A DNA stretch of 64,000 nt, taken from positions 2,802,501-2,866,500 of the forward strand of contig NZ_CP139707.1 in assembly GCF_034377145.1 (NCBI RefSeq). Reading direction: 5' to 3'. Below are positions 35,969 to 44,886 of the stretch, piece by piece. The translations under genes and the position numbers were made by a program. This DNA comes from Sulfitobacter sp. OXR-159. GTDB taxonomy: Bacteria; Pseudomonadota; Alphaproteobacteria; Rhodobacterales; Rhodobacteraceae. Every line of letters starts with the position of its first letter. Position 1 is the stretch's first letter. Below the pieces are notes generated by a model. The model was not told the DNA's origin. It did not search any database and saw only the letters and a list, made by a program, of their open reading frames with translations.

Positions 35969-36797
35969 CGCTGCCCCCGATTGCGAAGCTCAATTGGTGA
36001 GCCGCCTTGATGACGGGGCGGCTCAATTCTTCGACCTCGGACGCGCCGACCCTGCTTGTTGGCCCGGATATCGAGATTCCCGCGACAGCTTCGCCATTCA
36101 TGTCGAATACCGGCGCCGCGATACAGCGCATGCCTTCGTTCCTCTCTTCATTATCAACTGAAAAGCCGCTTTCCCGAATGGCTTCGAGATTCTGGCGCAG
36201 GGCCGTCGGATCGATGATCGTATGTGCGGTAAACCGCGTCATCTGCCCCTTCGAGAGTAGTTTGTCCAAACGCTCAGGATCCATATATGCGAGCAACGCC
36301 TTGCCAATGCCGGATGCATGCATCGGAGAAAGGCTGCCGGGCGGGAAAAAGGCGCGGATGTTCGCATGTGTCTCCACTTGGCTCAGAAACAGGACCGCCT
36401 CTTCTTTTCCGACGCCGATATTAGCTGTTTCACCGGTCGTTTCCATCAGCTTTCGCATGATGGGTCGCGCTCGATCGACAAGACTTGTGCGCCGAAGGAA
36501 ACGCGCGCCGATCACAAACGCGCGCGGACCAATGTACCAAACCTGCTCTTCGTGATCGAATTCGACCAGCCCCCTGCCCTCAAGGGTTACAAGGATACGG
36601 TAGACGGTCGCTGGCGATTGGCGCATCTCATCTGCCAACTTAGAGAGCGGCTTGCCCTGCGCTTCGCTGAGATACTCGAACACCTCCATGGCCCGGTCGA
36701 GCGATTTGATCGTGTTCTGCGCGGTCTTGTCCGTCCAGCCACGGGGCCTTCCGCGTGCTTTCCGACCAGTTCCTGAACCATTGTCTCGAGATTCCAT
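35949..36797 (-). CDS. bhcR: IclR-family regulator of the beta-hydroxyaspartate cycle
   Basis: 282 residues. A basic N-terminal tail (GRKARGRPRGW) is followed by the winged helix (IKSLDRAMEVFEYLSEAQGKPLSKLADEMRQSPATVYRILVTLEGRGL) and an IclR effector domain (FPPGSLSPMHASGIGKALLAYM). The gene is divergent from bhcABCD, as in the known BHAC locus of Paracoccus, where the orthologue responds to glyoxylate. The 169-bp intergenic region holds repeated TGAAA half-sites. Its 3' end overlaps the convergent allE gene. Confidence 0.9.
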   Translation of the reverse strand: MESRDNGSGTGRKARGRPRGWTDKTAQNTIKSLDRAMEVFEYLSEAQGKPLSKLADEMRQSPATVYRILVTLEGRGLVEFDHEEQVWYIGPRAFVIGARFLRRTSLVDRARPIMRKLMETTGETANIGVGKEEAVLFLSQVETHANIRAFFPPGSLSPMHASGIGKALLAYMDPERLDKLLSKGQMTRFTAHTIIDPTALRQNLEAIRESGFSVDNEERNEGMRCIAAPVFDMNGEAVAGISISGPTSRVGASEVEELSRPVIKAAHQLSFAIGGSVTRPQP

Positions 36798-36814
36798 AAG
36801 AACCCTTCGTTTCT

Positions 36815-36904
36815 ATGTGAAAGACGAAATCACCATGTGAAAAATATAACGCACTGACAACACTCATCTTTACGCATTAACCCAAAAACTGAAACCCTAT
36901 TTCA
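36815..36904. promoter_or_regulatory. Putative BhcR binding region (TGAAA half-sites)
   Basis: Between bhcR and bhcA there is a palindrome TGAAACCCTATTTCA (36890-36904) and two direct copies of ATGTGAAA (36815-36822 and 36835-36842) spaced exactly 20 bp apart. IclR-type proteins bind such A/T-rich inverted half-sites. The region would serve both divergent promoters. Assignment to BhcR is inference. Confidence 0.5.
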
Positions 36905-36966
36905 AAAAAATATCGGTTCGCCCTGGTCCGGTCTATTGTGAAGCCAACAACGGAAGGAGACCGTCC

Positions 36967-38157
36967 ATGAGCTTTCAAAATCCCGTTTTCATCCCGGGCC
37001 CGACCAACATTCCCGAGAGCCTGCGCAAGGCTTGCGACATGCCTACGATCGACCACCGGTCACCGCTGTTTGGGCAAATTCTACATCCCGCTCGCGCAAG
37101 TGTTCGTAAGATCCTCAAAAGCGACAACGCAGAAATCTTCATTTTTCCGTCCACCGGCACGGGGGGGTGGGAAACTGCGCTGACCAACACGCTCTCATCG
37201 GGTGACAAAGTGCTTGCTGCACGCAACGGTATGTTCAGCCATCGTTGGATCGATATGTGCCAGCGTCATGGTCTTGCTGTGCAGACAGTCGAAACCGCAT
37301 GGGGCGCAGGGATCCCAGCGGATCGCTACGAAGAGATCCTGACCGCTGACAAAAGCCATGAGATCAAGGCCGTTCTCGCCACGCATAATGAAACAGCCAC
37401 CGGCGTGAAATCAGACATTGCGGCCGTGCGCCGTGCGCTGGACGCATCGGGCCATCCAGCGATGCTGCTGGTCGATGGTGTTTCGTCAATTGCCTCAATG
37501 GATTTCCGTTTCGACGAATGGGGCGTGGATGTTGCCGTGACCGGGTCACAGAAAGGCTTCATGCTGCCCGCTGGCCTCGCCATCGTTGGCTTCTCACCCA
37601 AGGCGATGGAGGCCACCAAAACCGCCACTCTGCCCCGCACGTTTTTCGACGTACACGACATGGCCAAAGGCTACGCAAACAACGCCTATCCCTATACGCC
37701 TGCTGTGGGACTGCTGAACGGTCTGAACCAAGCCTGCAACATGCTGCTGACCGAAGGTCTGGAGAACGTGTTTGCCCGGCACTTCCGGATTGCGGAGGGT
37801 GTGCGCGCGGCGGTGGGCGCTTGGGGCCTTGATCTTTGCGCCACGGACCCTTCGGTTTACTCTGACACTGTCAGCGCCATTCGGACGCCCGAAGACTTCA
37901 ACGCCACCGATATCGTGACACATGCCGCCAACAAGTATGGCGTGGCCTTTGGCGTGGGGCTCGGTGAGGTCGCGGGCAAGGTCTTCCGGATTGGCCACCT
38001 CGGCAGCTTGACGGATGTCATGGCACTCTCTGGCATCGCGACCGCAGAAATGTGCATGGTCGATCTTGGATTGGACATCAAACTCGGCTCCGGGGTCGCG
38101 GCGGCCCAAGAATACTATCGCGGCCATACCGCAGCAGCGCAAAAAGACGCGGCGTAA
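36967..38157 (+). CDS. bhcA: Aspartate-glyoxylate aminotransferase of the BHAC
   Basis: 396-residue fold-type I PLP enzyme of the serine-glyoxylate aminotransferase class. Lys196 in VTGSQKGFMLPAG binds PLP and Asp170 (LLVDGVSSIAS) contacts the pyridine nitrogen. The N-terminus NPVFIPGPTNIPESLRKACDMPTIDHRSP is typical. It transaminates glyoxylate to glycine using aspartate, the entry step of the cycle. An AAGGAGA ribosome site precedes the start. It heads the operon bhcA-bhcB-bhcC-bhcD. Confidence 0.93.
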   Translation: MSFQNPVFIPGPTNIPESLRKACDMPTIDHRSPLFGQILHPARASVRKILKSDNAEIFIFPSTGTGGWETALTNTLSSGDKVLAARNGMFSHRWIDMCQRHGLAVQTVETAWGAGIPADRYEEILTADKSHEIKAVLATHNETATGVKSDIAAVRRALDASGHPAMLLVDGVSSIASMDFRFDEWGVDVAVTGSQKGFMLPAGLAIVGFSPKAMEATKTATLPRTFFDVHDMAKGYANNAYPYTPAVGLLNGLNQACNMLLTEGLENVFARHFRIAEGVRAAVGAWGLDLCATDPSVYSDTVSAIRTPEDFNATDIVTHAANKYGVAFGVGLGEVAGKVFRIGHLGSLTDVMALSGIATAEMCMVDLGLDIKLGSGVAAAQEYYRGHTAAAQKDAA

Positions 38158-38171
38158 TGAAGGATTGCCAG

Positions 38172-39128
38172 ATGTACATCCCGACGTACGAGGACATGTT
38201 AGACGCCCACGCACGGATCGGCCCCTATATTCGCCGCACGCCGATCCGCACCTCGGACTACCTCAACGAACTTGCCGGTTGCGAGCTGTTCTTCAAATGC
38301 GAGAACTTTCAAGAGCCGGGTGCCTTTAAGGTGAGGGGCGCCTCGAACGCGGTGTTCGGGCTTAGCGAGGAGCAGGCGGCCAAAGGCGTCGCAACACATT
38401 CCTCGGGCAATCATGCATCCTGCCTGTCTTATGCCGCTATGAAGCGCGGCATTCCATGCAACGTGGTGATGCCCCGCACAGCCCCTCAGGCAAAGAAGGA
38501 TACGGTGCGCCGTTTTGGCGGTGTCATTACCGAATGCGAGCCGTCGACCAGTTCCCGTGAGGCGACCTTTGCCGAGGTGCAAGCTGCGACAGGGGGCGAT
38601 TTCGTACACCCCTACAACGATCCCCGAGTGATCGCCGGACAGGGCACATGTTCGAAAGAATTCATTGAGCAGACGGATGGTCTTGATGCTGTGGTGGCGC
38701 CAATTGGGGGCGGTGGCATGATATCGGGCACCTGCCTCACCCTCGCGACCCTCGCGCCCGAAACTCATATCATCGCGGCCGAGCCTGAACAGGCAGACGA
38801 CGCTTACCGCAGCTTCAAGGCGGGCCATATTATCGCCGACGATGCCCCCAAGACCATTGCCGACGGGCTTCTGGTCCCGCTCAAGGACCTGACTTGGCAT
38901 TTCGTCTCAAACCACGTGTCCGAAATCTACACGGCGTCAGAGCAAGAGATCATTGAGGCGATGAAGCTGACCTGGAAGCATCTGCGCGTGGTCATGGAGC
39001 CATCCTCTGCTGTGCCGCTCGCGACAGTTCTCAAGAACCCCGAAGCCTTTAGGGGCAAGCGCGTCGGCCTGATCATCACGGGGGGCAATGTCGATCTCGA
39101 CAAGCTGCCGTGGCTGAACGCCGCCTGA
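38172..39128 (+). CDS. bhcB: Erythro-beta-hydroxyaspartate dehydratase
   Basis: 318-residue fold-type II PLP enzyme related to serine racemase and threonine dehydratase. PLP Lys53 lies in GAFKVRGASN, with HSSGNHASCLS for the phosphate or substrate loop and PIGGGGMISG for the phosphate cup. It dehydrates beta-hydroxyaspartate to iminosuccinate. The start at 38172 has AAGGA seven bases upstream. An ATG at 38157 overlapping the bhcA stop is a second choice that adds five residues. Identity rests on its place between bhcA and the aldolase. Confidence 0.92.
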   Translation: MYIPTYEDMLDAHARIGPYIRRTPIRTSDYLNELAGCELFFKCENFQEPGAFKVRGASNAVFGLSEEQAAKGVATHSSGNHASCLSYAAMKRGIPCNVVMPRTAPQAKKDTVRRFGGVITECEPSTSSREATFAEVQAATGGDFVHPYNDPRVIAGQGTCSKEFIEQTDGLDAVVAPIGGGGMISGTCLTLATLAPETHIIAAEPEQADDAYRSFKAGHIIADDAPKTIADGLLVPLKDLTWHFVSNHVSEIYTASEQEIIEAMKLTWKHLRVVMEPSSAVPLATVLKNPEAFRGKRVGLIITGGNVDLDKLPWLNAA

Positions 39129-39164
39129 TCTCAAATATCGACTGAAAAACGAAGGAGCACGGAC

Positions 39165-40328
39165 ATGAAAGATATGACCAATCTCGACGAATTCGAAGTG
39201 GGCTACGATATCCCGGCAAAACCGGGCATGGACGAGGCCGACGTCCAAACCCCGAGCCTTGTGCTTGATCTTGATGCGCTGGAGCGTAATATCAAGAAGA
39301 TGGGCGACTACGCCAAGGAACATGGCATGCGCCACCGGACCCACGGCAAGATGCACAAGTCGGTCGATGTCCAAAGGCTTCAAGAAAAGCTCGGCGGTGC
39401 ATGCGGTGTCTGCTGCCAAAAAGTCTCAGAGGCCGAGGTCTTTGCGCGGGGCGGCATCAAAGATATCCTCGTCTCGAACCAAGTGCGCGATCCCGCCAAA
39501 ATCGACCGCCTCGCCCGTCTCCCCAAGCTTGGCGCCCGCACGATCTGTTGCGTTGACGACCTTGCCAATGTGGCTGATCTGTCATCGGCGGCGCAAAAAC
39601 ATGGCACTGAAATCGAATGTCTTGTCGAAATCGATTGTGGCGCGGGGCGCTGCGGTGTGACCACCACGCCTGACGTGGTGGCGATTGCCAAGGCCATCGA
39701 CGGTGCCGAGGGGCTTAAGTTTTCCGGCCTGCAAGCCTATCAAGGCGCAATGCAGCACCTCGACAGCTATGACGAACGCAAGGAGAAGATCGATATCGCC
39801 GTAGCGATGGTCAAAGACGCGGTCGATACGTTGAAGGCCGAAGGTTTGGACTGTGACATCGTCGGCGGTGGCGGCACTGGCTCCTACTATTTCGAGTCCA
39901 ACTCGGGTGTGTATAACGAACTGCAGTGCGGCTCCTATGCCTTCATGGACGCGGACTATGGGCGCATCCTCGACAAAGACGGCAAACGCATCGACCAAGG
40001 GGAATGGGAGAACGCCTTTTTCATCCTCACAAGCGTGATGAGCCATGCAAAGGCGGACAAGGCGATCGTCGACGCTGGCCTCAAGGCTCAGTCTGTTGAT
40101 AGCGGCCTGCCAGTGATCTACGGGCGCGATGATGTCGAATATATCAAGTGTTCGGACGAGCATGGGGTCGTGATGGACCCAAACGGCGCGTTGAAGGTCA
40201 ACGACAAGCTGAAGCTGGTTCCGGGTCACTGCGATCCGACCGCCAACGTCCATGATTGGTATGTCGGTGTTCGCAACGGCAAGGTTGAGTGCCTCTGGCC
40301 AGTTTCGGCACGCGGTCACGCCTACTGA
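39165..40328 (+). CDS. bhcC: Beta-hydroxyaspartate aldolase
   Basis: 387-residue fold-type III PLP enzyme of the D-threonine aldolase/DSD1 family. The PLP lysine is expected at Lys62 in RTHGKMHKS. The metal-binding HCDPT motif lies near the C-terminus (about residue 357), and the barrel strand CDIVGGGGTGSYYFES is typical. It joins glycine and glyoxylate to form (2R,3S)-beta-hydroxyaspartate. It sits third in the bhc operon, 36 bp after bhcB. Confidence 0.93.
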   Translation: MKDMTNLDEFEVGYDIPAKPGMDEADVQTPSLVLDLDALERNIKKMGDYAKEHGMRHRTHGKMHKSVDVQRLQEKLGGACGVCCQKVSEAEVFARGGIKDILVSNQVRDPAKIDRLARLPKLGARTICCVDDLANVADLSSAAQKHGTEIECLVEIDCGAGRCGVTTTPDVVAIAKAIDGAEGLKFSGLQAYQGAMQHLDSYDERKEKIDIAVAMVKDAVDTLKAEGLDCDIVGGGGTGSYYFESNSGVYNELQCGSYAFMDADYGRILDKDGKRIDQGEWENAFFILTSVMSHAKADKAIVDAGLKAQSVDSGLPVIYGRDDVEYIKCSDEHGVVMDPNGALKVNDKLKLVPGHCDPTANVHDWYVGVRNGKVECLWPVSARGHAY

Positions 40329-40350
40329 TCTAGCGATGTAAGACAACTGC

Positions 40351-40381
40351 CCCATGTGTCTGCTTCCGGCGGGCACATGGG
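40351..40381 (+). promoter_or_regulatory. Hairpin between bhcC and bhcD
   Basis: CCCATGTG (40351-40358) and CACATGGG (40374-40381) form an 8-bp stem with a 15-nt loop inside the 169-bp gap between bhcC and bhcD. There is no T-run, so a processing or stability element is more likely than a terminator. Confidence 0.45.
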
Positions 40382-40497
40382 CGAACTGATTTGAAGCGTG
40401 TCAGAATACTCTTTTCCACCGCAACCTGCGACGCGACGTTCTCAAGCCATTGGCGAACCTCTCGGAGTCTTCTGAAACGAAATATTTGGAGAGAAAC

Positions 40498-41463
40498 ATG
40501 CTGATCGTACCTGAACGTGAGATCGCCAACCTAATGACTCGCGAGGCAGCTTTTGATGCTATCGAGAAAGTCTTTGCCGCAATGGCCTCCGGTGATGCCT
40601 ACAACTTCCCTGTCGTACGCGAAGCGATTGGGCACGAAGATGCGCTTTACGGGTTCAAAGGCGGATTTGATCGCGCCGGGTTGAGCTTGGGATTGAAGGC
40701 CGGTGGATACTGGCCGAACAATCTTGAAAAACGCAACCTTATCAACCACCAGTCCACCGTATTCCTGTTTGACCCTGACACCGGCAAGGTCAAAGCGATG
40801 GTCGGGGGCAACTTGCTGACCGCGTTGCGTACGGCGGCGGCTTCGTCGGTTTCAATCAAACACTTGGCACGTGAAAACGCGACCGTCATCGGCATGGTAG
40901 GCGCAGGCCACCAAGCCACCTTCCAGCTACGGGCCGCATTGGAGCAGCGGAAGTTCGAGAAGGTGATCGGCTGGAACTACCACCCAGAGATGCTGCCCAA
41001 TATCGAGAAAGTCGCGCATGAGGCGGGGGTTCCCTTTGAAGCCGTCGATCTGCCCGGCATGACCGAAGCCGACGTCATCATCTCGATCACCTCCGCCTTT
41101 TCACCGTCGTTGATGGCCGATCACGTCAGCCCCGGAACCCATATCGCCTGTATGGGCACCGACACCAAAGGCAAACAGGAGGTCGAAGCGGCCTTGCTGG
41201 CACGCGCCTCCGTGTTCACCGATGAGGTCGCCCAGTCCGTGAGCATCGGCGAGGCGCAACATGCCATTGCTGAAGGGCTTATCAAGGACACGGATGTTGC
41301 CCAGCTTGGCGCGGTCATCAATGGGACCAATCCGGGCCGCACGTCGGATCATCAAATCACACTGTTCGACGGGACCGGCGTGGGCCTTCAGGACCTCGCG
41401 GTGGCGGCCAAAGTCGTTGATTTGGCCGTTGAACAGGGCGTCGCAATCGACGTGGACTTCTAA
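40498..41463 (+). CDS. bhcD: Iminosuccinate reductase
   Basis: 321 residues of the ornithine cyclodeaminase/mu-crystallin family. The NAD-binding motif is VIGMVGAGHQA, and the N-terminal half has the substrate-binding FPVVREA and LGLKAGGYWPNN segments. It reduces iminosuccinate to aspartate, which regenerates the amino donor for BhcA, so the cycle nets oxaloacetate from two glyoxylate. GGAG seven bases upstream supports the start at 40498; the upstream part of the open frame lacks a ribosome site. Confidence 0.92.
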   Translation: MLIVPEREIANLMTREAAFDAIEKVFAAMASGDAYNFPVVREAIGHEDALYGFKGGFDRAGLSLGLKAGGYWPNNLEKRNLINHQSTVFLFDPDTGKVKAMVGGNLLTALRTAAASSVSIKHLARENATVIGMVGAGHQATFQLRAALEQRKFEKVIGWNYHPEMLPNIEKVAHEAGVPFEAVDLPGMTEADVIISITSAFSPSLMADHVSPGTHIACMGTDTKGKQEVEAALLARASVFTDEVAQSVSIGEAQHAIAEGLIKDTDVAQLGAVINGTNPGRTSDHQITLFDGTGVGLQDLAVAAKVVDLAVEQGVAIDVDF

Positions 41464-41529
41464 GCCAAGACGCATTGAACTGGCCCAGAAACCTAAAGAC
41501 TTTCTTTCAGCGCACAAACGGTAGGTTTC

Positions 41530-42036
41530 ATGTTTTTGCCAATATCCCTGCTGTTTGTGGGGGCAGTTCTTGTGTTGAATGGTCTTTGGATGTCTGGGCG
41601 CATCTCGGATCGAGAGATTGTTGTCATCAACTTTGCCACAGCGGCAATTACCGCCACAGTCGCCGCTGTGTCACTCGTGCGCGCCACGACCGGGGATGAA
41701 GTCCGTTCTGTTGCCCTGACGCTGCTGTTCAGCGCGACCTACCTTTGGGTGGCGGTTAACCGGTTGAATGGCGCCGATGGCCGCGGTTTGGGATGGTTCA
41801 GCCTGTTTGTCTCTCTTTCCGTGTTGCCTCAGGCCTTTTTAGCCCTCGCCTCTGCGGCGAAATTCATTGATATCTGGCTGGGCATTTGCTGGCTTACTTG
41901 GTCGGGTCTTTGGTTCATGTATTTCGCCACTTTGACGATGAAGAAACCGGTTCAAGACCAAACAGCAGTTGCCACACTCCTAAGCGGCGTGCTGACTGCC
42001 TGGCTGCCCGCCCTTTTCCTGATGTACGGAGCTTGA
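41530..42036 (+). CDS. AmiS/UreI-family urea or amide channel
   Basis: 168-residue integral membrane protein with about six helices. The core ALTLLFSATYLWVAVNRLNGADGRGLGWFSLFVSLSVLPQAF, together with the Trp-rich WLGICWLTWSGLWFMYF, fits the AmiS/UreI family (proton-gated urea channels and short-chain amide transporters). It lies 66 bp after bhcD on the same strand and 2 bp before a GAPDH-family gene. Urea is released by AllA in the same pathway, so export, uptake or equilibration of urea is the favoured role. Confidence 0.78.
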   Translation: MFLPISLLFVGAVLVLNGLWMSGRISDREIVVINFATAAITATVAAVSLVRATTGDEVRSVALTLLFSATYLWVAVNRLNGADGRGLGWFSLFVSLSVLPQAFLALASAAKFIDIWLGICWLTWSGLWFMYFATLTMKKPVQDQTAVATLLSGVLTAWLPALFLMYGA

Positions 42037-42038
42037 AC

Positions 42039-43040
42039 GTGACCCGCCAGCTAAGTGTCTTTATCAACGGTTTTGGGCGCATCGGCAGGACTTTGCTGCG
42101 CCAGATTTTACAAAATGAAAGCCAGTCCGCCGTCAAAGTCGTTGGCATCAACGATATCGCGCCACTCGAAACTTGCGCGTACCTGCTGCGCTACGACAGT
42201 GTTTTCGGCCCTTTGCCTCTCCCAGTAGAAACGGGGGATCGCCAGATGATAATTGGCGGTCGCCCCATCCCCTTTACCTGCGAACCGGACCTGCGCGCTT
42301 TGGATTTACGCGGTGTGGATGTTGTTTTGGAATGCACCGGGAAAGTCAGGGATAGAGATTTTGCAGAAGCAGGCATCGACGCTGGGGCGTCGAACATTCT
42401 AATCTCCGGCCCGTCCGAGGTCGCCGACAAGACGGTAGTCTTGGGCGCCAATGAACAAGAACTTGGCGATGCGCGGATCGTCTCCAATGCGTCTTGTACG
42501 ACCAATGCGATCGCCCCCCTCCTCCGCACGATTGATCTAGGGCTCGGAATTTCCAGAGCACATATCACGACCATTCATTGCTACACCGGGAGCCAACCGA
42601 CTGTTGACCAGCCCGGTGCCAGTCTTGAAAGAAGCCGTGCTGCTGCTGTCTCAATGGTTCCGACAACAACCAGCGCGCTTAATCAGATCTTTAACGTATT
42701 GCCAGAATTTCACGGACGCCTCAGTGTCAGCGCCGTCCGGGTTCCCTGCATCTCAGTATCCGCAATCGACGCGACGCTGCAAATCTTGGAAAAGCCCGAA
42801 GGTTCTTTTGTCGAGTTCTTGCGCGAAGCCTTTGCAGACTCGACCCTCATTGGCTTGACAGAAGACCCCTGTGTTTCGACCGATTTTCGGAGCCGCCCTG
42901 AATCTCTGGTGATCGCCCTTCCCGAAACGCAATCGATCGAACAGCGCCAGCTGCGCGTCTTTGGGTGGTACGACAACGAATGGGGCTTCTCTGCGCGCAT
43001 GCTTGAAATGGCGGAACGTCTCGCGGCGAGAAGCCGGTGA
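42039..43040 (+). CDS. Glyceraldehyde-3-phosphate/erythrose-4-phosphate dehydrogenase family protein
   Basis: 333 residues. It has the NAD-binding N-terminus INGFGRIGRTLLR, the catalytic Cys in SNASCTTNAIAP, the partner His in TTIHCYTGSQPTVD and the C-terminal WYDNEWGFSARM. The segment after the catalytic His (CYTGSQPTVD) departs from the usual AYTxDQ form, so this is not the housekeeping enzyme. The GTG start at 42039 is inferred from the position of INGFGRIGR and from the stop of the channel gene 2 bp before. Placed after the BHAC genes, it could serve gluconeogenesis from oxaloacetate; this is inference. Confidence 0.87.
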   Translation: MTRQLSVFINGFGRIGRTLLRQILQNESQSAVKVVGINDIAPLETCAYLLRYDSVFGPLPLPVETGDRQMIIGGRPIPFTCEPDLRALDLRGVDVVLECTGKVRDRDFAEAGIDAGASNILISGPSEVADKTVVLGANEQELGDARIVSNASCTTNAIAPLLRTIDLGLGISRAHITTIHCYTGSQPTVDQPGASLERSRAAAVSMVPTTTSALNQIFNVLPEFHGRLSVSAVRVPCISVSAIDATLQILEKPEGSFVEFLREAFADSTLIGLTEDPCVSTDFRSRPESLVIALPETQSIEQRQLRVFGWYDNEWGFSARMLEMAERLAARSR

Positions 43041-43343
43041 TCTGCCGGGAATGACGCACCTCTGAAAGGTTGAAGATATATTTCAGATGAGGGCCGCCTC
43101 TGTGAGCGATGTCTGAACCTTGGGCAAACCAGCGCTGGCGAGCTGCACGTTGGTACAGGTGCAGCTATCGTTGCGGCCTTTGGACGTGACATCGCCTAGT
43201 GTTTTGAAACCCCCATGTATCCTTTATCGGTTTGAGCCGTCCCCTTTAACGCTGCTTTCCGCTAGGCTGGCCAAGTCCCGAGATAAACCCGGCGATCCCG
43301 GCACGTACTTCTTCCAGCCCTAGCAGTTACCCACGAAAAAAAT
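43041..43343. other. Intergenic region, no recognisable gene
   Basis: About 300 bp between the GAPDH-family gene and the bidirectional terminator. Open frames on either strand (such as 43120-43323 plus, 42847-43192 minus) have no recognisable domain and lack ribosome sites. It may be a decayed gene, but nothing identifies it. Confidence 0.45.
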
Positions 43344-43369
43344 GCGGCGCAGAGACCTGCGCCGCTTTT
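43344..43369. terminator. Bidirectional rho-independent terminator
   Basis: Nine-bp perfect GC-rich stem GCGGCGCAG (43344-43352) / CTGCGCCGC (43357-43365) with a 4-nt loop, followed by TTTT on the plus strand and by ATTTTTTT on the minus strand. It closes the bhc/AmiS/GAPDH operon on one side and the PuuE-AllA-permease operon on the other. Confidence 0.9.
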
Positions 43370-43406
43370 CCTATTCCGCAGCAATCATCTCACCGCGAAA
43401 GCGACA

Positions 43407-44831
43407 TCAGACGCGGTCACTCTGCGCGAGTGATCCGCTCCCCTGTCCTGCCATACCGCCAGAGACTTCCTCGGTGGCTTCACCCGAAAGCTCCTCGGGC
43501 AGCACAAGGTTAAGAACGATGGCGATGAGGGCCGCGGGCAGAATGCCCGAAGTCCCTAGGACTTTCAGCGTGCCCGGCAGATACTGAAGCGCATCCGGCT
43601 CAAGCTGCAGGCCCAGACCAAGCGACAGCGCGATGGCAAAAATTACCATGTTGCGACGGTTCCAGTTCACATCGGACAGCATCGAGATACCAGCCGCGAC
43701 CACCATGCCGAACATCACGATGACACCACCGCCCAGCACTTCGATCGGGATCGAAGAGATCACCGCACCGATTTTGGGAACAAGACCGCATATGATCAGA
43801 AAAATCGCCCCGATTGTAACGACCATCCGGCTCATCACACCCGTCATGGCGATGAGACCTACGTTCTGACTGAACGACGTATTGGGCAGCGCGCCGAACA
43901 TGCCCGAGATGGCCGTGCCGATCCCATCTGCATAGGTCGCCCCTTGGATTTCGCGGTCGCTCGCCTCACGGCCTGCGCCCCCTTTGGTGATCCCGGAAAC
44001 ATCGCCAACAGTTTCGATGGCCGAGACGAAAGACATGGCACAAAAGCCGATAACCGCGGCGGCCGAGAATTCGATGCCAAAGTGTAGCGGGTTCGGCAGC
44101 GCAAAGCTTGCCGCTTGACCTACGTTGCCAAGATTGACCTGACCAAGCGCAAAGGCGACGACATAGCCAACCAAAAGGCCGATCAGAACGGCCGACACAG
44201 AAAGCATGCCGCGGGTAAAGAACTTCAGGCCAAGGGTCACCAAAATCACGGTACCTGCCATGAACCAGTTGAGCCCGGAGCCGTATTCTTCGGTGCCGAT
44301 TGCAGGCACACCCCCTGCCGCATATTGAACACCGACCTTGACCAGAGCCAGGCCAATCATGGTCACGACCAAGCCAGTGACCAACGGCGGCAGTGCAAAA
44401 CGAAGTCTCCCGATGAATAGCCCTAGAAAGGCGTGGAACAGGCCACCGGCGACGATACCCCCCATCAGGACCGCAATCGCGTCCACGCCCTTCCCGGCGA
44501 CAAGCGGGATCATAATTGGAATAAAGGCAAACGATGTGCCCTGCACGATCGGCAAGCGCGCGCCAATCGGACCTACGCCGACCGACTGAAACAGCGTCGC
44601 GACCCCGGCAAAGAACATGGACATCTGTATCATGTAGATCATTTGCGGGAAATCAGGGCTGTTTGAGCCAAAGCCGAAACCTGCAGCGCCGCACACGATG
44701 ATCGCCGGAGTGACGTTCGATACGAACATCGCCAGCACGTGCTGGATCCCCAGCGGCACCGCTTTTGTGAGCGGCGGGGTGTAATTTGGATCGCGGAGTT
44801 GGTCCGGCGTTCCGATGGATGCATCAGACAT
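43407..44831 (-). CDS. NCS2-family purine (uric acid/xanthine) permease
   Basis: 474-residue membrane protein of the nucleobase-cation symporter 2 family. It shows the N-terminal GIQHVLAMFVSNVTPAII, the QGTSFAFIPIMIPLV stretch and the family motif region with GLVPKIGAVISSIPIEVLGGGVIVMFGMVVAAG. It should import xanthine or urate with protons. It is the last gene of the minus-strand operon after puuE-uraD and allA, which favours urate or a related oxidised purine. A strong terminator follows. Confidence 0.9.
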   Translation of the reverse strand: MSDASIGTPDQLRDPNYTPPLTKAVPLGIQHVLAMFVSNVTPAIIVCGAAGFGFGSNSPDFPQMIYMIQMSMFFAGVATLFQSVGVGPIGARLPIVQGTSFAFIPIMIPLVAGKGVDAIAVLMGGIVAGGLFHAFLGLFIGRLRFALPPLVTGLVVTMIGLALVKVGVQYAAGGVPAIGTEEYGSGLNWFMAGTVILVTLGLKFFTRGMLSVSAVLIGLLVGYVVAFALGQVNLGNVGQAASFALPNPLHFGIEFSAAAVIGFCAMSFVSAIETVGDVSGITKGGAGREASDREIQGATYADGIGTAISGMFGALPNTSFSQNVGLIAMTGVMSRMVVTIGAIFLIICGLVPKIGAVISSIPIEVLGGGVIVMFGMVVAAGISMLSDVNWNRRNMVIFAIALSLGLGLQLEPDALQYLPGTLKVLGTSGILPAALIAIVLNLVLPEELSGEATEEVSGGMAGQGSGSLAQSDRV

Positions 44832-44886
44832 TATAATTGTCCCTCCCTATGGATGCGTGAGCCGGCGTTTTTTTTTGCCGAGTTAT

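Noticed and set aside
42710-43192. Minus-strand open frame extending past the GAPDH-family gene
   Set aside because: Mostly antisense to the dehydrogenase; the part beyond it has no recognisable domain.
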